NCBI GenBank assembly: GCA_910592205.1
Contig: CAJVPJ010000532.1
Span: 1 to 22,463, forward strand
From: Paraglomus occultum
Lineage: Eukaryota > Glomeromycota > Glomeromycetes > Paraglomerales > Paraglomeraceae
Length of the DNA: 22,463 nucleotides
Reading direction: 5' to 3'
Part shown: positions 9,779 to 21,155 of the stretch, one piece after another
Layout of the letters: every line of letters starts with the position of its first letter
Numbering within the stretch: the first letter of the stretch is position 1
Position numbers and translations under genes: made by a program
Notes under the pieces: generated by a model
The model's database searches: none
Seen by the model: only the letters and a program-made list of their open reading frames with translations
What the model was told of the DNA's origin: nothing

Positions 9779-10020
9779 GTGATCGGTCTTATAGATGGTA
9801 CTTCAATGGATACTATTACAGAATTAGTTAGTATTTGCCGTTGCCACACATGGGAGAGCGTTCGTGTAACAACTTTGAGATTTAGCGTCTTCCGGGGGAG
9901 TTATCGGCGTTCTCAAAAATCCACTAAACAATTGGTGACCTTTAACTGGTGTTACAATACTTACTAACTCGTTTCGCAGAGTATGCGCTTCTTGTAGATG
10001 AACTATTTAATTTCTCGAGA
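9779..10020 (+). pseudogene. Possible relic of an anhydro-N-acetylmuramic acid kinase (AnmK) 5' end
   Basis: The frame from 9782 reads IGLIDGTSMDTITELVSICR, close to the AnmK ATP-binding opening as I remember it (IGLMSGTSxDGID). It continues VRVTTLRFSVFRGSYRRSQK and STKQLVTFNW before a stop at 9965. From 9973, in another frame, FAEYALLVDELFNFSR could continue the 'xFAxAxxxF' helix of that family. No recognisable rest of the protein follows (no SHGQT motif), so this would be a truncated, frameshifted remnant. AnmK recycles bacterial cell-wall sugars in bacteria, and homologues occur in fungi. The match rests on about ten consecutive residues plus weaker patterns, so coincidence cannot be excluded. 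Confidence 0.35.
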
Positions 10021-10517
10021 ATGAATACATTATAATTCACTGGAATAACGTGAAAGCTATTGTGCGGAAAGTTTTCTATTTAAACGCGTTTCTGACAATT
10101 AAATAGAATCCTGTGCCCCGAGGTACTAGCTATTCGATGGATTGCAACGTTAGTGAAGGTTAGTTTCTGCTGCGATATTAATGTTTCTCTTTCCACTGTA
10201 ATGCTCCCGTTGGATTTTCATCAAGAGTATTCGCATTTCGCTTCGTGTCTATCACACTCTATGACTCCGATACTCTACTAACATTTGGAATAGGTTCGTT
10301 CCCCTTCATTACGAAAGAATATTTTAACTTACACAAAATAACAATAAATTTATAATAATTTCGCAATGATAATAGGTTCACAATAACTTTATTGGATCGA
10401 ACGAGTATATTTAAACTCTCAGTGTTATACATCATCTATACTACAAACGCCTTCTTTGTACTAAACATAAGATCTTATAATCGCAGTCTTTTTAAACTGA
10501 ACACTTTTCATGCTTCA

Positions 10518-10703
10518 CTTATTAGTCGTCAAGAAATTACGCAAAGCGAATGCTCAGCAACTTTCGGTGAAGAGCTTACATCAAAGTGTCAATTCAGAGT
10601 ATAATATAAATAACCGAATATTTCTCATGCCCTGCTTATTAATTGTGCAAGAGATTACGCCAAAGTATCGATAAACAAATACTCGGCAACTTGCTTATTA
10701 GTC
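10518..10703 (+). repeat. Degenerate direct repeats, about 58-bp spacing
   Basis: CTTATTA-type starts occur at 10518, 10635 and 10694, with a weaker CTTACATCAA at 10575, giving spacings near 57-60 bp. The units from 10518 and 10635 share ATTACGC(C)AAAG and CTC(A/G)GCAACTT, with roughly a dozen extra bases in the second. The copies are strongly diverged. Confidence 0.5.
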
Positions 10704-11109
10704 ACCGAGTTATTTTTTAATCAAAATATCTGTATCGAAAATAAAGAACAAAGACAATGATAACAATAATACGGTAATAATTCCAATAACTCAATAATAA
10801 ATAGCGGATACAAATATTTTATTACAAGAGATGAAGCAGTTTTACCTTTCAGCAGTAATGGTGACCAGCTTACTTCTATCGCCTGGAGGAAGGTTTGTTT
10901 ATATAATGAATTGTATATCACTATTCTCGCGCGAACTATTATTAGTTATACAAATGAGTCATGTTTTTGTAACACGTAAAAATGTTCGGAATGTCTGATC
11001 TAAACATCCGATCTTGACATTATTATTAAATGTACGACGCTTGACAGTAACGCGTTCTGTTATTATTATTATTATGTTTATTGTTATGTCTAATTACTAT
11101 TACCAATTA

Positions 11110-11272
11110 CACAGTGCCGCTCTTTATAGTAGACCTTCTTTATAGTGGAGACTAATTAAAATCGGATATAATAAATTCTATCCGATATGGTTTATTTTCA
11201 ATATAGTGGACTTTGAGAATTTTATACTAATAGTTTATTTGATACACTATAAATATAAAGAGCGTCACTGTG
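11110..11272. mobile_element. MITE, 163 bp, Tc1/mariner (pogo-like) type with TA target duplication
   Basis: The element starts CACAGTGCCGCTCTTTATA, and its other end read in reverse complement is CACAGTGACGCTCTTTATA: a 19-bp terminal inverted repeat with one mismatch. Both ends abut TA (11108-11109 and 11273-11274), the target duplication of Tc1/mariner elements. Subterminal TATAGT(A/G)GA motifs recur inside, and an ATCGGATA/TATCCGAT hairpin lies in the middle. There is no coding capacity, so mobility would need transposase in trans. Confidence 0.85.
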
Positions 11273-11949
11273 TACTTACATGGCTATATTGTTAGTATTC
11301 GTTACTACTACATCCATAGATTATTGCAAGCCTTCCACTTTTTTGAGCCCACGTATGCTGCCAATTACGAGACTGTAACGCGTCTTCACATTTTTGACAG
11401 CTGGTCTCGTTAATGCCTCAAAATTTCTCACAAAACCATCATTGTCTATTTTCCGTTCGTATAATAATACTACAAATTCTTGTAGTCATAAAAATTAAAA
11501 GACATTATGAACATCCTTATCCTATTCCCTCTTTCTCATCTGACCTCCACCATAATTATTGTTTATAATGACAGCAATTACTATTACATTTACATTGTGA
11601 AAGAAAAGAGGTTAGGTGTTGTGTAATTGGTGTTTCAACAGATGAGTTACTCGTCTTGATGTCGCAGGAGAATCCTCAGAACGTGTAATTGATTTCTTGA
11701 CGATTTCTTGGATAAATCTCTCTGAAGAGGAACTTGGATAGTCAAGTGCTTGGACCAGAGAACGCCTCGAGTTTGTTCCTAATTAACAGACTATTCCTAA
11801 TCGTAAGCAGATGAGATTTTCTAACCGCATTAATATTGGCTCCGATTTGAATTTCAAGTCTCTCCCCAATGTAAAACTTCTTTGATAATCGCTTGAGATT
11901 TTAACCAATCAAATTTAACCGCTTTAACGTTAAGTTAATTCTATTTTTT

Positions 11950-12262
11950 GTTCTTGTTAATGAAGACGCTCCAAGGACCGGAATTCGCTCAAAACGGTTA
12001 TTATCCATTAAGAGATTTACTCTTTTTAAACAATGGAATTTGATGCAATATTTGGCCTTACTCGGTCGCCTGAAACTGTCAGGGGGTCATATCGGCCATT
12101 TTCTGACAGCAAAGCGATTGTTACAAACAGGGTTGAGTTTCTCAGGTAGATCATTTTACAACCATAGTTCGATACGGATGCCAAGACTTTGTTTCTCCTA
12201 TCAGCCACTTTAACATTGAATCCATATCCGGAAAGCAAACAGTCAGACAAATAGAACAACAT
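11950..12262 (-). pseudogene. Probable decayed Tc1/IS630-like transposase fragment
   Basis: The minus frame from 12262 includes GYGFNVKV and, 23 residues on, LRNSTLFVTIALLSENG, resembling the 'DExGFN ... RGxNxTxIxALSxxG' core of Tc1/IS630 DDE transposases. About 38 codons further, in a frame shifted by one base, ANSGPWSVFINKN resembles the 'PGPxSVLxxDN' motif that carries the second catalytic Asp; here that Asp is changed. In-frame stops and the shift make it a pseudogene. Order and spacing fit the family; overall identity is low. Confidence 0.45.
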
Positions 12263-12420
12263 AGTTCTGTATGTTATTTGAACAATAGAACACTCTCCAT
12301 TGTAATTTAGTAATGTATTAGGAATATATGGTCACTTCGGATTACCTAGAATAAAAATTTGACAAATATGTAAAAAAATTACAAGTGTGTAATCAAATCA
12401 AGTGAGAAAGAAAACTTTCA

Positions 12421-12563
12421 ACTCTTTCACCTTAGACACCCGTAGCCCCTCTCCCCCTTTCTTCTCCTCCCTCTTCCCAGACGCATATATAATCTCCTCC
12501 TTCCCTTCCCCGCCTTATTGCGCCTTTTCTCAGTCTAATACATATGAGTAGAGCGGTTACAGA
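12421..12563 (+). promoter_or_regulatory. Pyrimidine-rich promoter with TATA box of the NMA111-type gene
   Basis: A C/T-rich stretch (about 12436-12535) surrounds TATATAA at 12486-12492, 72 bp before the ATG. CT-rich tracts of this kind are common in fungal core promoters. The composition contrasts sharply with the AT-rich DNA upstream. Confidence 0.55.
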
Positions 12564-15500
12564 ATGGAAGACATACAACTAGAAACTAGCTCAGCGTCGT
12601 CGCAACTCGTTGCAAGTTCGAGCCCTTCTACTCCCAATCCCCCTCAGAAAAAGCGTAGGCGCACAAATTCTTTGAATTCTCTGAATGCCGTGTCTACTCA
12701 GAACAGCAAGCGTCAGGAGTTGGTCGATAACACGAATGAAGACCATCTACAGAACGCGAACTTTTCGGCACTCCAGCCTCCGCCTTGGCAGGACACGATC
12801 GAAAAGGCCGTTACTGCCATAGTGTCTATTAGATTCAGCCAGGTTGCTGCATTTGACACCGAGGGTATGTTGAACGAAAGGGTGTGGTAATCGGGAGTGT
12901 AACTGTGCGCTGTGTAATGGTGGTGAGAACGGAACGAGAGTATGGTGGAGAAGCTAAATAAATATACTATGTTTATGCATATATGTTAATAATATAACAA
13001 CTTATGTGATACCATTTGTAATGCCGCGAGACATATTTACACAATATTTATTTACAATTCATTCGTTCTCATTCCACATTCTCTCGCTTTGTTAGGTCCA
13101 GAGACATCAGAAGCATCCGGATTCATTGTTGATGCTAAAAGAGGATTAATATTAACCAACAGGTATTGATTCCTGTTAATCGCTATTAATTACTCGACTT
13201 GTTAAATAATATACACGCGCAAAATTCATGTTACGTACGATATACTAACCAACAATTTTCTTTCTTTTTTTTAAACAAGACACGTTGCATGTGCAGGTCC
13301 ATTTGTCGGTGAAGCCGTGTGTCATGACCATGAAGAGATCTCCGTGTATCCCGTTTATAGAGATCCTGTACACGATTTTGGGTGAGTAGAATGTTGGATT
13401 GGGCATATACCGGGAGGCGCATTAGTTGAATAGAGGGAGAATGTGGGAAGCGAGAGTGTATATAAGAAGAACGGGTATGAGGCATATTGGCTTTTGCGAT
13501 ATACCGCTTAAAGAGAATTTTTTTATTGTCAATTTTTTTTCTAATATATATTATTTATTCTATCCATATGAAGCTTTCTCAAATTCGATCCGAATGAAAT
13601 AAAGTATATGCCAATAAACGAAATTCCTCTCGCTCCGTATCTCACAAAAGTAGGACTTGACATTCGAGTCGTTGGCAATGACGCTGGGGAGAAGCTTTCT
13701 ATACTAGCTGGATCAATATCCCGTCTTGATCGCAACGCGCCGGAATATGGCGATTTGACATATAACGATTTTAAGTGAGTTTGTGCTTGTTGCAAAAATC
13801 AAGAATTTTAATCATGACTGATTTTTTTTTCTGAAAATTGTTCGCAATAACCCAAAATTATAATACAAACTGGAACATGTGCAGTACATTTTATCTGTAA
13901 GTATTTTATTATACTGAATGAGAAAGGGAACGGTAAATGCAGAGATTGAAAAAAATGAGAATCTATGCGGTTCCAAAGATTAAACTTTTGTTCCGGTTTC
14001 CAATACTTTTGTATCCGCTCGCTACATAATTCATTGACATATTTCCTCCATGCAGGCAAGCGGCGTCTAGTACGAGTGGCGGGAGTTCAGGAAGTCCCGT
14101 AATTGATATTCATGGAAATGCTGTTGCGTTGCAGGCAGGTTTGTATCTTTTGGCGTTGAAGTGTTTGAGAATAGTAGTAGTATTAATGATACATTATTTA
14201 CTAATGATGACAGGGTTTGGTTGTGTCGTGCTGTGACGTGCTTCTCATCTATAACATTTCTGTTTTTAGGTGGCCACACAAAGGCAGCAACAGATTTCTT
14301 TTTACCATTAGATCGCGTAGCACGTGCTTTGGTTCATTTACAACGAGGAGAGAAAGTACCAAGGGGAACTATCCAAGTCCAATTTCTGTAAGATTATTAA
14401 CAAATGTATAGAGTAATGACTTGTCTGCACGTTTCTCGGCAATCGTAATTCTCACGTCTTTTTTTCTCGCCTTTCGCATACATTACTCAATACGCATAAA
14501 AGCCACAAGCCATTTGATGAAACACGTCGCTTAGGTTTACGAACAGAGACCGAATCATATATCCGCAAATTATTCCCGGGAGAAATCGGCATGCTAGTTG
14601 CCGAAACAGTTGTTCCAGGTGGACCTGCTTCAAAATTCATGGAGGAAGGGGACATTCTAATCAGCATCAACGGAGAATACATTACAAAATTTGTCCCACT
14701 AAGTCAAATCTTAGATTCAAATGTCGAAAATGAAATCACAATCTGCATTGAGCGAGGCGGAGTTTCTCTCGAATGCCGCGTTTGTGTACAAGATTTACAT
14801 TCCATAACGCCCGATAGATATGTTGAAATAGGTGGCGCAAAATTGAATGAATTATCTTACCAACTAGCTAGATCATATTGTGTTCCTGTTGGTGGAGTGT
14901 ATGTTGCTGAACCGGCGGGCATGTTTCGTCTTGATGGCCCGGATCATGGTTGGATTATTGCGTCTGTGGATAATAAGCCTACGCCTAATTTAGAGACATT
15001 TATTGAAGTTATGAAGGAAATACCAGATAGAGAAAGGATACCTATTGTCTACTATTCGATTGCCGATGTGCATACCACCAGTGTTGCCGTTGTCCAAGTA
15101 GAAAGACATTGGTCAAGGTTTAGGTTGGCTGTTAGGAATGGTAAAGTGTTGGAATGGATGGTGGGGTTAAGATTTGTTAGAGTTAACAATCATTGTGATT
15201 TGGGAAGGTTGAACTGTAAATAATTTAGAGATATTTCCGAGAGAGCGAAACATGCTGGACGTTGGTACTGATCAAACTATATATTTTCTTTACTTTCAAT
15301 AGATACAACGGGTCTCTGGGATTTCACAGATTTGGGTCCACCAAAGCCGCCAAAGCTTTTAAAGCCCGCCACTGCAAGGTTTATTGAATTCGATGAATCT
15401 ATGGGTGCAGCTAAAGATCTCATTGCTTCTTTGGTGAAAGTTAGCTATTATATGCCATGCCGTATTGATGGATTTCCTAAGAGTAGGGTGAGTCATGTTA

Positions 15501-17458
15501 TGCGCGGAGACGAATCTTTTTATATCCTCGAAATGCAAATGTAAAGTTCATGCATCCCAAGTAGTAATCGTCAATGTTTTTATCTTCCACACAGAAACAA
15601 GGCGCGGGAGTAGTAGTAGATGCCAAGAAAGGTTTAGTGGTGGTCTCTCGTTCCGTCATTCCTTTCACAATGGGCGACTTATCAATTACCTTCGCCGATT
15701 CCATCATCATCCCTGGACGTGTGGAATATCTTCACCCGACACATAATTTTGCCTTTGTCTCATACGATCCCAAGCTAATTGGTGATACACCAGTGAAAAG
15801 TGCAGTTTTGAGTGATAGAGTATTGACACGAGGACATAAGGTTATGCTAGTAGCATTTAATCACAATCATAGAATTGTGTGTTCGGATACTGTTGTCACG
15901 GACGTTACGAGTGTCACGATTCCACAGAACGCTACACCGAGGTTCAGGTCAGTTTAGGTTTTTGTTTAGGATTTCTGTTTCTGGTGTTTGAGTCAGACAC
16001 TGGGGTGTCGCGCCATGTAAATGCATCTGCGTGTTAAAGAATAATAATGATATTAATAATCAACCTTCTCTTTTTCTTCGCCTTTCTCATTTATTTATTC
16101 ACAGATCGATAAATCTAGACGCAATAACGGTTGATACGCCTTTAGCCCAACAATGTTCATCAGGCGTTCTAGCTGATCCATCAGGTGCTGTATCAGCTCT
16201 TTGGCTTTCTTACCTGGGCGAACGCAACGTATCCGGTCATGACAACGAATATCACCTTGGATTGCACATCCATACGATTTTGCCGGTCCTTGAGCCTCTG
16301 CGCCGAGGCGAGTCTCCAATGTTACGCTCGCTAAACATCGAACTTACACCTGTCCAAATTGCTCAAGCTCGCCACATGGGGTTGACAGAAGAGTGGGTAA
16401 GGAAGGTGGAAGATTCTAATCCGAGCAGGCATCAGCTGTTTTTGATTAGGAGGACAGAAACAGGGAGTAAGAGTGCGAGAGTGTTGAAGGAATTGGATTT
16501 GATATTGGCCGTCAACGGACGGACTATTACACGCATGTATGAGATGGATGTGCAATATTACGAAGAAGAATTGGATATTGTGAGTAAATTTTGGTTATAG
16601 GGGGAATTTTGAGAGCTAGTTTACGTTACCAAAAAAAAATACGTATTTGGGAGAGAATTGCTGTATACGGGATATTTGTGGTGTCTATGCTCTAAATAGT
16701 TGGACGTTGTCTTTTGCTAATAATATTTATACTTCCAGACCGTGTTGCGACAAGAAAAAGAACTGACTTTAAAAGTCTCTACAGAATTAACATCTGGCAC
16801 TGGTACTAGCCGTATTGTCATCTGGGCGGGGGCTGCCATTCAAGGTAGAGATAGAATCCAATTAATGTCTATATGTCATGAGAACTGAAAGTCAAATATT
16901 AAATCACATATTATAAACATCCATGTAGAGCCTCATAAAGCGGTTCTTCAACAGTCAAAGACACTTCCGTCAAGAGTTTACATTTCAGCTCGAAGCAAAG
17001 GCTCGCCCGCGTACATGTATGGGATAGTCCCGACTATGTGGATGTAAGTCTATCGCTTACCATAAGGGTTTTGTGATCATTGTTATATGAATATTTTTCT
17101 CATTTATCTTTGCTTTACCTTGTTACTTTGTTTTCTCATGGTATAGTACACATATAAATGGCATTCCGACACCAGATCTTGACTCTTTCGTATCCGTCGT
17201 GCGTAAATGCCCTGATAACTCGTACGTAAGAGTAAAGACTATAAGTTTTGACATGATACCGATGGTGTTGGCAGTCAAGACATGTTATCATTATTGGTAC
17301 GTAATACATTAAGCAGATGAATTCATACAAAATGTGAATTGGACTTGTTCTGAATCGTTGTTAATTTTTTGGGCATCTGCTGATTTTATAGGCCAACAGT
17401 TGAGATGGTTTATGATTCCGAGACGAAGGAGTGGAATAAGATTGAATATGCAGATTGA
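12564..17458 (+). CDS. NMA111: Nuclear HtrA-family serine protease, Nma111 type
   Basis: Fifteen exons: 12564-12864, 13096-13162, 13280-13381, 13574-13774, 13885-13896, 14056-14138, 14270-14387, 14503-15140, 15303-15487, 15595-15947, 16105-16579, 16739-16844, 16929-17043, 17147-17296, 17392-17458. All junctions are GT-AG and in phase; product 990 aa, against about 1000 in yeast. A basic NLS-like PPQKKRRR lies at 26-33. The N-terminal protease has the full triad: H124 (TNRHV), D155 (HDFG) and S239 (GSSGSP). A PDZ-like domain follows (about 305-400: [15 protein letters not shown]). The second protease-like half is degenerate (S589 and N620 at the His and Asp positions), then further PDZ-like sequence. 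In yeast, Nma111 is a nuclear protease that degrades the apoptosis inhibitor Bir1. Exon 5 is a 12-nt microexon encoding TFY plus parts of two codons. AATAAA lies at 17665. Confidence 0.95.
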
Positions 17459-19408
17459 AAGATTCGGCTACTCTCGAGTATGTCTACGTGCATACACCGC
17501 CAGTTAAAGTATATTAGAGCAGTAGCTACAATTTCATCAGACATACAATATTAACAATCATTGGCATAAAACAATTTCTTTTTCCTTTTTCTTTCCTTCT
17601 TTTGATATTTTATGAACAATCTATTTTAATTTAGAATATTAACAATGTTAGATCATATACACACAATAAATTCAAATTTAGCTGTAGATAAAAGAAGTCA
17701 TATTATCAATACGGGCAATGTAGTAATAAAACAAGATGAATAAAATGAAAAAGGCTTGGATATAGAAATTCCGGTCAATACTGAAATTTCAGTGAATTGA
17801 AATATTACACGTGGGATAATGGTATACTTGGTTATGCTTGCTTGTCTATGATCAACTTTATCTATCCGATCCTTTTGCCTATCTGCCGCTCTTTCATACG
17901 CGAGGCAATGATGATGCGTACTAGCCACTAAACCAGCATCCATATAGTTGTTTTTACAGATCCAATTAATATAATCTTATTAAATAACGGCCACAATTAG
18001 CCATTTTTTTGGAATGCCCATTACATACTGTACGTCAGTTATTTATTTTAGTAAAAGGTAGTCAGATAATTACGATTATGATCTATTTCTTCAGCGTTTT
18101 ATGAACTAGCTTACGCGATGAAGCGTGGCCATATCTCGCTAATTTTATTCTATTGGAAAATATTTGTCATCGAGTCAGACGCCTTATTAGTTGCTCCAAG
18201 TCCGTGAACGCAAGTTGAAATAATGCATCAAAACCCGTCCTTACTTTTGATCCTGTCATCTGCATAGGTTGATAACAAAGATCCCCGATTGATATGCTTT
18301 GTATTCAATGCCAGGATGCGTTTCTCTGCGAGGGAATCCATCGGGCAATCTGTTATGAAAGACGACGCGCCTTGTGCACGCCCATATTTGCAGATACAAA
18401 TGTAGTCATAAGGATTCATACATGTTTGGTGGCGTATCCGAGTTCTAACTGTTTCTGATAGTTTGAATATACGCTTATATGCAATTGACGGTGATAATGA
18501 GAGAATGTACACATGTCATTGAAACTGTTGCACTGCACGCACATACAATTATCACATGATATGCAGGTAAAGTTCTGGAAATGCATAACTTGTTAATAGA
18601 CCCTCTATAATGATAATTCGCGCAATACATAATCCAAGTATTGATGTTGATGTCATTGCTCCCTACCTATTTATATTGAATAACGGCTCGGTCAATGTCG
18701 ATTAATGCAATAGTTTCTGTCCACTGAGCCCAATGAGGCCTGTTTCCCAAACTGCATGATGGTAGGAATTGACCTACTAAAACCAACTTTAATTAATTCA
18801 GTAACAGACATTCGAAAGTATGATTTCACAATTAGAAGCGCATTCTTTGCAATGAATTCTGTAAACATACATAGACTGTAATGTATTTCTAGTAATTCCA
18901 TAAACGCGTACTCGCCCATGACCATAATAATAACACTGACAACCATTTCATAAACATTCACCACGCGCCTTTTTGTCATTTTCCGACTGGTCTATTCACG
19001 ATCATCACCAGCACATGACAATCCAATCAATTCTAACAACACCCCACCTGCACCAAAACATCATCCAATCACGTTCATCCATTCAGAATCCGTTCTCGTC
19101 ACATTCCTGATGACGCAATCAACTAATAAAGTAACATCGACCGCTGCATCTTTGAATCCTTCCTCCTTTCGAATTCTCCACCCAAGGAAGGGTTCATCCA
19201 AACGCTAGATTATGTGAGTTATCGATTGAAATTCGAAGCCATCCATCTGTATAGTAAATGGATGTAGAGAGAGATAAGTGAGAGTGAACATGACGCTACT
19301 GCGTATAAGAGATCGGAGGAAAAATAAAGATTAGATGAGAAAGAGAATGTAGTGTGTTTGTATAGAAAACAGTACTTGTTTAGACAAGATTAAAAGTTTG
19401 AACTGGAG
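17459..19408. other. Intergenic region without a convincing gene
   Basis: About 1.9 kb between the NMA111 and RPS2 genes. Minus-strand frames of 80-95 codons (17698-17943, 18228-18512, 18692-18979) match nothing I recognise. The first has a plausible soluble N-terminus (AYERAADRQKDRIDKVDHRQ) but no supporting splice or family evidence. The last 100 bp before 19409 include GCGTATAAGAG (TATA-like, near 19304), probably the RPS2 core promoter. Confidence 0.6.
17665..17670 (+). terminator. Poly(A) signal AATAAA for the NMA111-type gene
   Basis: AATAAA about 207 nt after the stop at 17458. Earlier near-matches exist, so this is the best but not the only candidate. Confidence 0.35.
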
Positions 19409-19466
19409 GTGAGTGTGACGTTTTTTAACACTATCGTTCTTTGTTTGGTTTCTGTTTACGTTACAG
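19409..19466 (+). other. Probable 5' UTR intron of RPS2
   Basis: A strong donor (GGAG|GTGAGT) at 19409 and an acceptor (ACGTTACAG) ending 19466 bracket 58 bp ending three bases before the ATG. The signals match those of the coding introns nearby. Leader introns are common in fungal ribosomal protein genes. Confidence 0.5.
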
Positions 19467-19469
19467 CAA

Positions 19470-20996
19470 ATGGCTGACACAAACGCGGCCGATAGTCGTG
19501 GTGGTGGTAAGTTACAACTTTTGTGTGTGTATGTGTGTGGTGGATGTTTGTCTTGCAGATTACATTTCTGAAGAATTATACATAGGCAATAGAATATAGA
19601 CATGTTGCATATCCCTTTACTCTTCTCACGCTTGTAAAATATCGAGAGGGGGAGGAGAGATCAACTGATTTATTCATTTGGGATTGTTTCTAGTGATTGT
19701 TTTGTATGTGATTTCACCGTTAATGATAATAACGTCTTTATTAATATCTATGCTAGCCATCATGACTTGCTTTTAGATATAGCGATTAATAATTGGTTTT
19801 ATTTAATGTGCATACATACTTACATAAACCATCAATTAACCTACCCTACCTATCAACAACAGGACGTGGTTTCGGACGTGGTCGTGGCGATAGAGGGCGT
19901 GGACGTGGACGTGGACGCGGTGGGCCCCGTCGTGGTCGAAAAGATGATGAAAAAGAATGGTAAGCGTAATAGATCGTAATGACATATTATTATGTTTTTA
20001 GACATTTCTGTAAATGTAGACATGGGTACTGCGGGCAGGTGGTGAGCATCACTTTTCTGACCTTTGACGTTCACATCGTCTTTATTTTCCAAGGGCCCCA
20101 GTCACAAAACTCGGTCGACTGGTCAAAGAAGGAAAAATCAAAGACCTTGAACAGATTTACCAATACTCTCTTCCTATTAAGGAATATCAGATTGTCGACG
20201 CTATTCTTCCAAAGCTATCGGATGAGGTCATGAAGATCATGCCTGTGCAAAAACAGACACGTGCTGGTCAACGGACTCGGTTTAAGGTATGAAAACGAGT
20301 AAGAATAGGCACAACGGGATGATATGACATTTGTATTTGCAAATGTCTTTTGAACAATCATTAAACATATATGACTTTGACATTGTCCCTGTGTTACATT
20401 ATGAATCAATGCTATATATTACCAGTAACGTAGAATATTATATATACATTGAAATCAGCATTCAAATCACTAATCATCCAATTTTCTTAACTCTTCCCTC
20501 CTCCGAAAAACCTAATACATAGGCTTTTGTCGTAATTGGTGACTCGGACGGACACGTAGGTCTCGGAGTCAAATGCTCAAAGGAAGTAGCTACTGCTATT
20601 CGTGGTGCAATTATCCTAGCAAAACTTTCCATCATTCCCGTTCGCCGCGGATACTGGGGTTCTCTCCTCGGTGATCCACATACTGTTCCCTCAAAAGTCA
20701 CTGGTCGCTGCGGATCCGTAACTTGCCGCTTAGTTCCCGCTCCCCGTGGTACTGGCATCGTAGCTGCACCTACTCCCAAGAAGCTTTTACAATTAGCAGG
20801 AATCACAGATTGTTATACCACGTCTAGAGGTTCCACACGTACTCTTGGTAATTTTGTCAAGGCCACGTTTGCTGCGATTGGAAATACGTATGCGTTCTTG
20901 ACTCCTGATTTGTGGGCTAAGGAAGAACATAAGAAGGGTCCTTATCAGGAGTTTAGCGATATCCTTGCCAAGGCGACTGAGAAGAGAAGGGTTTGA
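19470..20996 (+). CDS. RPS2: 40S ribosomal protein uS5 (S2)
   Basis: Four coding exons: 19470-19506, 19863-19959, 20094-20286 and 20523-20996; introns of 356, 134 and 236 bp, all GT-AG; product 266 aa, within the eukaryotic range (about 254-293). The N-terminus is an RGG-type arginine-glycine tract (residues about 10-35), a site of arginine methylation in this family. The S5 core follows: [59 protein letters not shown] and the S5 C-terminal domain [20 protein letters not shown]. It is part of the small-subunit head/shoulder near the mRNA entry channel and contributes to decoding accuracy. The introns early in the gene fit the usual fungal ribosomal protein pattern. I checked the introns for box C/D snoRNA motifs and found no convincing one. 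AATAAA lies at 21150-21155. Confidence 0.97.
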
Positions 20997-21149
20997 GCTT
21001 CTTGGGAGTGTGTGGTATGAGAGAAGAAGTAACGAGATAATGTGAAGCGAGTTGTTGTGATCGGATAGAAGAACAGAAAGTTTGTAGAAGAGTAGAACGT
21101 AGAGTGTGTTGGATTGAATTTCTACTGCACTTGTATTACGATTATTTTG

Positions 21150-21155
21150 AATAAA
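21150..21155 (+). terminator. Poly(A) signal AATAAA for RPS2
   Basis: AATAAA about 154 nt after the RPS2 stop codon at 20994-20996. Confidence 0.5.

Larger units (their letters stand above)
8931..12563. other. Long gene-poor intergenic region with repeats and relics
   Basis: About 3.6 kb of AT-rich DNA between the kinase and NMA111 genes. No intact gene is supported. It contains a candidate AnmK relic, degenerate direct repeats, a short (TTA)n run near 11060, a MITE and a probable transposase relic, listed separately. The rest shows nothing recognisable on either strand apart from small inverted repeats such as CGATATT/AATATCG near 9360. Confidence 0.65.

Noticed and set aside
17698-17943. 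81-codon minus-strand frame starting MDAGLVASTHHHCLAYERAADRQ
   Set aside because: The first 50 residues look protein-like, but the rest does not, and I could not connect it to flanking exons or a known protein.
18692-18979. 95-codon minus-strand frame with hydrophobic stretches
   Set aside because: No family resemblance, no splice or promoter support; similar random frames occur throughout this AT-rich gap.
19507-20522. Possible intronic snoRNA in RPS2
   Set aside because: Scanned the three introns for box C (RTGATGA) and box D (CTGA) pairs at suitable spacing; only partial motifs were found. The GACATTTG/CAAATGTC hairpin at 20327-20348 lacks those boxes.
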